Assembly (NCBI GenBank): GCA_902825875.1
Contig: CADECP010000001.1
Location: 228,180 to 292,179 of the forward strand
DNA length: 64,000 nucleotides
Direction: 5' to 3'
From: an uncultured Acidobacteriota bacterium
GTDB taxonomy: Bacteria; Acidobacteriota; Blastocatellia; RBC074
In this document: piece by piece, positions 17,563 to 25,800 of the stretch
Layout: each line of letters opens with the position of its first letter
Position numbering within the stretch: position 1 is the stretch's first letter
The notes under the pieces: generated by a model
Told to the model about the DNA's origin: nothing
Seen by the model: the letters and a program-made list of their open reading frames with translations, nothing else
Databases searched by the model: none
Made by a program: the position numbers and the translations under genes

Positions 17563-20500
17563 TTAGTAGTTGATTGATAAATCGCCACTGTCGCAGCCGA
17601 AAAGTTGAAAAGCAGCCCAGTAATAAGGATGCCGCCTGTCCAAATCACTACCATACAGAAACGAACATTGAGCCAAACGCAATGATTCACTGAATCCCAG
17701 TGATTGGTTTTTGTGATATTGGTGAAAAGCGAACATTAGCTCGGCTGATCTAGCGTCATCAATATCCCATAAACTTGCGATTACGGACGGTACTCTAGCA
17801 GCGAAAAAAGCATGAGCCAAAGCTCCAATTGCTTGGCTTCGATTGCTGCTTTCAAACGCAGAGCGACAGCTTGAAAGTACAACAAGTCTTGTTTGTGGGA
17901 AGCTCAATTGATAAATCTCTGATGCTTGGAGCTTGCCATCATAAGCAATACTTTTTTTGCCTTTATCCATATTTACTAGTGCTTTTTCTTCAGATAAAAG
18001 TATTGCCGACATTAAAGGAATTTGTTCGTTAATTAACGTATGGCTCGCTATGTGGACAACGTTATTACTCCCCAAGCTGTGAACAACTTGGCTTTCAGTT
18101 GCATTTGCTTGACTCAGAAATTGACCATGCTTATAAAGACGGCTCGCCCTTGTAACTTCTTCCTCAGAAGAGGGGAGAGTTGGCAGACCAGGAAAACGAT
18201 TGTTACTAAAGCGAGGGTTGCTTATCCCAATAAAGGATTTAGTTGGCAACGAAGGTTTTTGTTTGGCTAGAGCAATGGTTTGAAGCAAGATACTTGCACT
18301 TGGGCTTGTTACGATTAAAAAATCTTCAACTAAGTAGCGGTTATTCTCAATAGATAAAAGCGCCGAAAAAGGAAGGCGGTTAAACTCAGGGGCGGGAACT
18401 ATACAGAGCAATTGTTCTTTATTTAGGTGTTCGGAAACCGGAGAGATTAAGTAATGAAATAGCTTTGACGCAACCATGTTTGTTTGGTTAATGTCGGCTT
18501 TTGATCGAACATTCGATAAATAGTCAGTTACTAAATTTTTGATCTCACTGGCGGAGGCGGCAACGCTTACAGAGGAAAAATGTTCTTTTGTAATATGCCA
18601 AATAATCAGACGGTTCTCTGTTACAGAATACGATAGGATTTGAATATGATTAGGCAGTGATTTTTGTATTTGTTGCAGCTTTAGAGGTCTTGCGTTGCCA
18701 GATAATGCTACCTCAGTACTTCCATCAATTTCTTTGGTAGAGGCTCGGTTGGTCAGACTGTCTAACAAGTCGCTGCTTTTAATGGCTTCAGAATAGTTGA
18801 ACGCAGAAATAGAATTGTTTTTATAGTTATGTTGAATATCAATCATTGCGTTGTAGGCGCTCTGGTTTCGCGCTAAGAAAATACTACGCCCGGCAGCGTT
18901 TGCGATGTGCTTTCTATCACTCTCAAGAAACAAAATACTTCTTTGAAGTTCGGCTTCGGCTTCGGCTATTTTATTTTGTGCTAGATAAGCAGCAGCTTTA
19001 CCTTGATGAATTGCAGATAGGTAAACTGAATTGTTACTTGCTGCTACTGACTTGATGGCATCTTGATAATTTTGAAGGGACTTTTCATAATCTCCACGCT
19101 CCAATTCAATATCCCCTACGACCGTGTACAAGTCAGCTTGTAACAACTGACGAGATGTCTGGTCAGTTATTGAGTTGCATTTTGTGATCGCGTCCTGAAG
19201 GTAATAGCTTGCCTCGTTGTTTTTTTTTATTTTCCATAAATTTAGCCCAAGCCTGCCAAGTGAGCCGATAATGTTTGTCTGGGTGTTCATTTCATTGGCA
19301 ATTCCAATCGCTTCTTGTTGATATGCTAGTGCTAAATGAAAATTTCCGGTACGAAATAACGATTCCCACGTTTGCTGATAAGCTTGAAAGCTTCTTCGCA
19401 ATCCAACAGGGTAATCACGCATTAATGACAAGACTTCAAAGCTTTTATTGAATGCACGCTCATAATTGCCGGATCGAGTATAAGCCGTTCCCGCGAGAAT
19501 GAGGCCATTTATGGCTGTATTATAGTCGTTGAGTTTTTTAGCGATTTCGGATGAATGTAGACCGCTTTCCAGCGCTTTCGAGCCTTGCTGCGAGGCGAGA
19601 TAAGCATTTGCCAAAGAGGCGTAAATTAGCGATTGAAGGTGAAGATGTTTTCGTTGCTCAGTTTGAAGAATGAAGCGATTCCCCAAGGCGATTAGAGGTT
19701 CAGTTTGTGCGCGTAGGTTGGAATATCGCACCAATTTAGTAGCAGCTATTTCAGCATGAAGATTATCCCCGATACGTTTTGCTTTAAGGTAGGCATGATT
19801 ATAAAGTTTATAAGCAGTATCGTGAGAGCTGCGGTCAAATTCACTGTCCGCCTGCCGCAGCTTCAGGCGGACATCAAGCATTCCACGCTTCATTTCCGGA
19901 CTAGCTCTTGCCGCCAACACTGATAAATCTGTGACAAACATATCACCCTTGATTTCAGCTAAGAGTGCTCCTATCCGCTTCAAATTTATTAGAGTGGCGT
20001 CGGCAGCTTCCCTATTACCATTTATTTCAGCGTTTAAATAATCATCAAGTAATTTTCCTGTTGAAAACTGGTTCACTTCGACGAAGCTTTTTCCGATCAA
20101 TTGTTTAAGCTGCTCATCGTCTTTAGATGCAACGGCCTTATCAAGGTCATTGGTTACTTTTGAGGCAGGGAGTTGTTGTTCTGCCTTCATTTCCAGCTTT
20201 TTCAATCTTTCCTTTGCTTCTTTGGCCCATTCAGAATCTGGGTCAAGTTTCAGATATTGTTTCCAATCTTCCTTTGCGCTGGAATAAACCGATAAGTTTT
20301 CATAGCACAATGCACGATTGAACCAAGCTTCGGCTAGATTGGGATCAATGGCAATTGCTTGCCTGTAATACTCTACCGCCTTAAGCAATAACTGTTCTGA
20401 ATTTGAATTGGCGTATTTGCTACGTTCGTAATAAAGAGCAGCTATGTCGGTAAGGACTCGTGCGTCATTGTCTACGCTTTCAAGCACCAATTTCATTTGG

Positions 20501-21204
20501 CGTTCTGCTTCATCGAATTTCCCTAAAAGCAGGTAAAGGCGCCCAAGCGCATGACGTTCCTGTGGCTTTGGGTTTGTCGCCACAACTCTGGTTAGCTCAA
20601 GAAGGGCGTAATTAAGCTGATCTTTATTGATGGCTGAGTTGTCTAAATCACCGCGAGTACGCTCATAAGGTTTATAAGCAAACTCCCCGGTCATTCGTGC
20701 TTCAATTGGGCGGCTGTTTGGGTAGCTGCGTTGCATCGCCAGCAGGCTGTTACGCAAAGGAGAATGTGCGCTCTCATACCAATAATACGCTGCACCAGCA
20801 ATTGCCAAAACCATTGCCGAAATCGCTGCTAGGCGAAATGGTTTTACCCTGAATAAGTCGCGCAAAAAAGAAACGCCAGAAAATTCTTTTGGCGATTCCT
20901 TTGAGTTTATTTGGCGGCGACCTCTTGTCATAGATTGATTGGCGATAATGCTTTCTGGGTTTCGGATTTGCGTAATAGCTTCCATTCCGAGAGGAAACAG
21001 GCGCTCTAATTCGCGTCGCTCTTCGTCGTTGCCATCCAATTCACAAAGCCGAAGCAGAATCGAGAGCCGGGTGCGGCATCTTTCACAAGTAAAACAATGC
21101 TCGTCAATGCTAGCTTGCTCAATAGGACTGCATTTCCCAACGGCATACGCTGCAATTAACTTTTCCGGTGGGTGACCGGTTAAGCTTGATTGGCTATCTT
21201 TCAT
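17563..21204 (-). CDS. Giant zinc-finger / membrane / TPR / CHAT caspase-like protein
   Basis: This protein has 1213 residues. Residues 10-50 carry an anti-sigma-type zinc finger (HX3CX2C: His36, Cys40, Cys43). A single membrane helix lies at about 124-142 (AISAMVLAIAGAAYYWY). Residues 190-330 and 470-760 are TPR-like helical repeats (LNYALLELTRVVATNP, AWFNRALCYENLSVYSSAKE). The C-terminal third is a CHAT peptidase domain with the His-Cys dyad intact: His1055 in HIASHT and Cys1113 in VLSSCRS. CHAT domains belong to the caspase/separase clan. The topology suggests a cytosolic finger and a CHAT domain beyond the membrane. No ECF sigma factor is adjacent, which is unusual for this finger. GGGGG lies 8-9 bases before the ATG. 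It heads a leftward group with an unknown gene and an M91-like peptidase. Confidence 0.88.
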   Translation of the reverse strand: MKDSQSSLTGHPPEKLIAAYAVGKCSPIEQASIDEHCFTCERCRTRLSILLRLCELDGNDEERRELERLFPLGMEAITQIRNPESIIANQSMTRGRRQINSKESPKEFSGVSFLRDLFRVKPFRLAAISAMVLAIAGAAYYWYESAHSPLRNSLLAMQRSYPNSRPIEARMTGEFAYKPYERTRGDLDNSAINKDQLNYALLELTRVVATNPKPQERHALGRLYLLLGKFDEAERQMKLVLESVDNDARVLTDIAALYYERSKYANSNSEQLLLKAVEYYRQAIAIDPNLAEAWFNRALCYENLSVYSSAKEDWKQYLKLDPDSEWAKEAKERLKKLEMKAEQQLPASKVTNDLDKAVASKDDEQLKQLIGKSFVEVNQFSTGKLLDDYLNAEINGNREAADATLINLKRIGALLAEIKGDMFVTDLSVLAARASPEMKRGMLDVRLKLRQADSEFDRSSHDTAYKLYNHAYLKAKRIGDNLHAEIAATKLVRYSNLRAQTEPLIALGNRFILQTEQRKHLHLQSLIYASLANAYLASQQGSKALESGLHSSEIAKKLNDYNTAINGLILAGTAYTRSGNYERAFNKSFEVLSLMRDYPVGLRRSFQAYQQTWESLFRTGNFHLALAYQQEAIGIANEMNTQTNIIGSLGRLGLNLWKIKKNNEASYYLQDAITKCNSITDQTSRQLLQADLYTVVGDIELERGDYEKSLQNYQDAIKSVAASNNSVYLSAIHQGKAAAYLAQNKIAEAEAELQRSILFLESDRKHIANAAGRSIFLARNQSAYNAMIDIQHNYKNNSISAFNYSEAIKSSDLLDSLTNRASTKEIDGSTEVALSGNARPLKLQQIQKSLPNHIQILSYSVTENRLIIWHITKEHFSSVSVAASASEIKNLVTDYLSNVRSKADINQTNMVASKLFHYLISPVSEHLNKEQLLCIVPAPEFNRLPFSALLSIENNRYLVEDFLIVTSPSASILLQTIALAKQKPSLPTKSFIGISNPRFSNNRFPGLPTLPSSEEEVTRASRLYKHGQFLSQANATESQVVHSLGSNNVVHIASHTLINEQIPLMSAILLSEEKALVNMDKGKKSIAYDGKLQASEIYQLSFPQTRLVVLSSCRSAFESSNRSQAIGALAHAFFAARVPSVIASLWDIDDARSAELMFAFHQYHKNQSLGFSESLRLAQCSFLYGSDLDRRHPYYWAAFQLFGCDSGDLSINY

Positions 21205-21398
21205 GCATGGATACCCCCAAATAAATTATTTGCGGTGGCTATCAAAAGTGACCTGAAACAATATCTTGAATGAGATATTGGAAATTCAATTCTCATGATT
21301 CAAAATCAAGTGACTGGTATTACAAAAGTGCAATTTTAAGAGGACTAAATCTGAATAGATTTAGTAAAAGTCGTACAAACCTCTGACAGGTTCAAATC

Positions 21399-22235
21399 CT
21401 ATATGTCATCAAGTCGAAAATCAAGCAATCGTAGAGAAGAATACAAATATTTTCCAAGACCGAGTTGGAGAGCCAATCCTTTTTTTACCAACGCCTGATT
21501 CCCTAAGCCCGCGTCAGGGCGCGAAAGCCCGGTGACTTTGGCCAGTTCGCCTGGGATCGTCAGGCCGGCATTTACCAAAAAACAATTGGCGACTTCTTCC
21601 AACGCAAATTTTCTGTCTTGTTTTTTGGTTGATAATTCGGGAAAGCGCCCTTCGGCAATGGTCCAAATATAAGTGAATTTCGGTTGATAAATAACCTCAC
21701 TGGGGATGACGATCATCGCTGCCTGTAGCTCATCAATCGCTTTGGAGAAAGTTTTACGATCAGCAAGTCCCGTTTCCTTTTTGAGATCGGCTGTTCCCAT
21801 TTCCAATTCTTTGCGCAAGACCTTCAGTATCGCCAATGCCTCTTTGCTGAGCCGGGTTTTCTCCTCCTGTCTGGTCATTCCCAAGATGGAGTAAAAGTAA
21901 GGAACCATTCGAGGTGCAATAAACATGGTTTTGCCGCGAGCCAGTTTGCCGTAATAAACCTTGCCACGTCGAACCATCTCGTCTTTCAAAATCCAGGTGT
22001 GAGAGCTTTCGGGGTCTTTTTGAACGTTGTGAGGCATGACAGCGTCACGGCGTCCGCAGACAGCAACGTAAAGTGAAGGGCCTGGCTGGCGTGAATCGGT
22101 CAAGCAGGATGCGAAGCCGACTTGCTCGATAAAACTTTCTGCATCGGCGACGCTTTCAACTCGCAGGCTTTCTTCGCGTCGCCAATGTTTGTCGCGGTAT
22201 TCTTCAATCTCTGGCGGAAGTGGGAAACTCTTCAT
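21399..22235 (-). CDS. AlkZ-related winged-helix protein
   Basis: The protein is 278 residues from ATG 22235; a TTG at 22262 would add 9 residues. The central block ([15 protein letters not shown], then HTWILKDEM and [15 protein letters not shown], then PYFYSIL) matches the pattern I know from small AlkZ-related proteins. These are relatives of the AlkZ/YcaQ DNA glycosylases that unhook interstrand crosslinks. A winged-helix-like segment follows ([20 protein letters not shown], then [11 protein letters not shown]). The catalytic QxQ or QxD motif of true AlkZ enzymes is not evident, so glycosylase activity should not be assumed. It is divergent from the cupin gene. Confidence 0.75.
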   Translation of the reverse strand: MKSFPLPPEIEEYRDKHWRREESLRVESVADAESFIEQVGFASCLTDSRQPGPSLYVAVCGRRDAVMPHNVQKDPESSHTWILKDEMVRRGKVYYGKLARGKTMFIAPRMVPYFYSILGMTRQEEKTRLSKEALAILKVLRKELEMGTADLKKETGLADRKTFSKAIDELQAAMIVIPSEVIYQPKFTYIWTIAEGRFPELSTKKQDRKFALEEVANCFLVNAGLTIPGELAKVTGLSRPDAGLGNQALVKKGLALQLGLGKYLYSSLRLLDFRLDDI

Positions 22236-22316
22236 CGCCCGAAAGGTAGCGCAATTCAGCAATTTGCGCTACATTGGCTGTCGTCAAATCTTAGCCAAAT
22301 CAGGAGACACTCAAGA

Positions 22317-22820
22317 ATGAGTCAGAGACAGATTCAAACAATCACCAATGAATTTTTGGATGAGCTGCAGCTTCGAGCCAGAGCTTCTGCTCGGTTGCGA
22401 GCCATTCATTGTTTGCACAGCGGTGATTGGGAGCATTGTCATCGGATGCTCAATGCGCTGACGCCAGGAACGTATGTGCGTCCGCATAGTCATGTCAGCG
22501 ATCATCAAAGTGAAGCCTTCATTTTATTACGCGGCAAGTTGGCGCTGTTGATTTTTGACGAAGAAGGAAGCGTTGATCTTTCCCGAAGCCGCACGCTTTC
22601 TCCAGCCGATGGGATTCTGGGAATGGATATTCCGCCAAGGATATGGCACAGCCTGGTCGCGTTGGAGGACGCCATCATTTATGAAGTTAAAGGGCATCCT
22701 GCGGGCGGGTTCGTTCTGGAGCGCGACAAAAACTTTGCCGAATGGGCGCCGGAAGAAGGCTCGCCGGAAAGCGCCGCCTATTTGAAACAGATGGAAGACG
22801 CCGCCAGGCGCCTGGGGTAA
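22317..22820 (+). CDS. WbuC-family cupin metalloprotein
   Basis: ATG 22317 is preceded by AGGAG at 22302-22306, giving 167 residues. The upstream in-frame extension overlaps the divergent gene and is rejected. Features are RLRAIHCLHSGDWEHCHRML, then NALTPGTYVRPHSHVSDHQS with the metal-ligand histidines of a cupin barrel, then PPRIWHSLVAL with a further His and GHPAGGFVLERDKNFAEWAP. This is the signature of the WbuC cupin family, whose founding member sits in O-antigen clusters. No O-antigen genes are adjacent here. It is followed 13 bases later by the large TPR/C39 gene, suggesting co-transcription. Confidence 0.85.
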   Translation: MSQRQIQTITNEFLDELQLRARASARLRAIHCLHSGDWEHCHRMLNALTPGTYVRPHSHVSDHQSEAFILLRGKLALLIFDEEGSVDLSRSRTLSPADGILGMDIPPRIWHSLVALEDAIIYEVKGHPAGGFVLERDKNFAEWAPEEGSPESAAYLKQMEDAARRLG

Positions 22821-22833
22821 CTCAGCAAAATCG

Positions 22834-25800
22834 TTGAACCTCGAATCAACTAACAGCTATTACGAACAAATGATTATTTCGCCGACACAGCTTCAGCCGA
22901 TCAGAGAACTTTATAACCGCGGGCTTTATTTACAGACCTATGAAGCCGCCATCCAACTCGCTCCGCTCAATGAATGGGAAGGCACAGAAGCGTTGCTGCT
23001 GGCCGGACGCATGGCCGGAATGCTTGGCGCGCCGAAGTTGATGCGACGGTTGCATCTGCGAGCCTGGCGTGAAGATCGCGCTCATCCCGAAGCTATTTAT
23101 TACTACGCCAGAGCGATTCTGGATTGGCGCGGTCCGTGGCGAGCCTGGATGTTCATGCGTCGCATTGATGAATTGCCGGATGCCGATGCAACCATGCAAT
23201 CGGATTGGTATGGCTTGAAAGCGGGCTTGTTCGGCTTGCTCAGAGATTTTGACGCTGCGGACGAATTGATGGCCAAGGCGGAAACGTTGACGCCGGAAAA
23301 TCCGTGGTTGTGGGTGGAAAAGGCTTCAGTATTTGAATCTGAAGACCGTTATGACGACGCTGTGGCTGCGGCTGAACATTCCTTGAAGCTTCGCCCGTTT
23401 TATCGCCCGGCGATTCAGTCGTTGGCGCATTTGCTGACGATTCTTGACCGCGAAACCGAAGCGCGCGCTTTGTTAGAAGATGCGGTCAAGAATTTGGAAT
23501 GCCTGCCATTGCTGATCCAGTTGGCGCAGCTTCAAGTAGATGTCGGTGATTTTCAGGCGGCGCGTCAAAACTTTCAGCGAGCTTCGCAGCTTTCAACCTT
23601 GATTGAGCCGGAAATGCGCGAATGGTTGAACGGGCGTTTGGCTGAAGCAACATATTTGTGTGGTGATCGCAATGAAGCAATCAAGTTATTCAATGATGCA
23701 GGTGATGGGTTTTACAAAACTATTGCCGAACGCCTTACGAAAGCCGCAGAAGATCAAAAACGAGTTCTGTTGCCGGTCGGGTTTATTCGCCAGCATCACG
23801 TGACCTGTGCGCCTGCTACGTTGACGACCATCAGCCGGTTTTGGCAGATGCCTGCTGAGCACGTGAACATCGCTGAGCAAATCTGTTATGGCGGCACGAC
23901 CGATCACAGCGAACGAAAATGGGCTGAGCAAAACGGCTGGATTGCCCGCGAATTTTGCGTCAACTGGAACGATGCCGTGACGCTGATTGATCGTGGTGCG
24001 CCGTTTACGCTGGCGACGGTGGAGCCGGGCAATGCACATTTGCAGGCGGTGATTGGATATGACGCGCTGCGCGGTTCGCTGTTGATGCGCGACCCGTATG
24101 TTCGCAGCTTGGGCGAAGGGCTTTCGCCGGAAATGCTGGATCATTACCGCTCCACAGGGCCGCGCGGAATGGCAATGGTTCCGAAAGAAAAGGCTTCGCT
24201 GCTGGATGGGCTGGAACTCAAGGACGCCGCGTTGTACGACAAACAGCACGTCATTCAGCGCGCTTTGTTTGAACACCGCCGCGACGAAGCCTTCAGCGTT
24301 TGGCAGCAAATGAATGCTGAAGCCGCCGAACACAGATTGACGCTGTACGCTCGAATCGCCATTGCCTGGTATGACGACGATCAGATTCAAGTGCTGGCTT
24401 GCGTCGAAAAACTTCTGGAACAGTTTTCCGAAGACGCCAACCTGAAGATGCAGAAAATTATCTGTCTGCGAACCCTGGCGCGGCGCAGCGAGCGGTTGGA
24501 ATACCTGAAAGCCATCTGCGACGACGAAAAGTCTGATCCGTTGTTTTGGCAGCAACTCGCGCAGGAGATGAGCGAAGACGCGCGACAGCACAAAGAAGTC
24601 CTGCGGCTATTGCACAAAACTTTGCGCTTTCGTCCGCTCGATGCCAACAGCTTTTATCAATTGGCGAACATTCGCTGGTCTCAGCGCCAGTTTGACGAAG
24701 CCCTGCCGCTTTATCGGTTTGCCGCCTGTCTGAAAGATGTCAACGAACAATACGTGCAATCGTATTTCATCGCTGCTCGCCATTTGCGTCGAACTCAGGA
24801 AGCGATGGAATTTCTGACGAAACGATTTCAACGATTTGGCAAACGTTCCGGTTTTCCGGCCAGAACGTTGTCGTGGGCTTATGAGCAAATCGGTTTGTCG
24901 CCGGAAGCGTTGGCTGTCTTGCGTCAGGCGATTGAACAGCGACCGGATGACGGAGAATTGCTGCTTTACGCTTCAGAGGCTTTCGCACGGCATGGAGATT
25001 TTGCCGAAGCTTCGAGGTTGCTGAATCAAGGAAAAGGCAAAGCGCCAACGACTGAATGGCAACGCGGGGCGGCTTTGATCGCTGCTTACCAGGGCGAGTT
25101 GCAGGAATCGCTGAAACTTTGGCAAGCAGTCGCCGAAGCCGAGCCGCTGGCGATTGATGCCAATCGCAACATCGCGCAGTTGTTGGCTGAAACCGAAAGT
25201 CACGAAAAGGCGCTGGAATTCATACGCTCTGTTGCTGCGCGTTTTCCGCATTCGTTGCCTGTTCACCAGATGCTGGTGGATTGGTTGCGCGATGATCCCA
25301 TCGCCAACGAACAGGCGCTGCGTCACGTCATCGAAATCGAACCGGCAAATGCCTGGGCGCGCAGGGAACTGGCATTTTGTCTTTCCCAGCAGCGACGGTT
25401 TGAAGAATCTCTGGAAGAAGCGATCACCGGGCGTGAACTGGAACCGATGAGTCCTTTCGGTCATTGCGCCATCGGATCGGTTCACGCCGAAATGGGCAAT
25501 TTTCCGTTGGCTCGGCAAGCGTTTTCCGAAGCCATCAAACTGTCAGTTGATCTGGAATTCGCAATCAACGAATTGATGAACAATTCGCATTCAGCCGCTG
25601 AACGCCGCGAATCGCTGGAATTCATTCGGCAGGAATTGATTCGTCAGGTGACTTACGGCGACGGATTGCTGGCATATCGCCAGGCGGCGCGAATGGTTCT
25701 GGATGCCGAAGAAGTTTTGAAATTACAGCAAGCGGGTTTAGATGCGCGGCCTGATTTGTGGCACGCCTGGTCGGCTGTGGTTTATTCGTTGATGGACTTG

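Noticed and set aside
21384..21405. GGTTCAAATCC, resembling a tRNA T-loop
   Set aside because: No matching acceptor stem, anticodon arm or D arm lies upstream at the right distance, and the sequence overlaps the end of the AlkZ-related gene.
23686..24591. 301-codon minus-strand frame inside the TPR/C39 gene (23686-24591)
   Set aside because: It is an antisense shadow without a ribosome binding site or recognisable domain.
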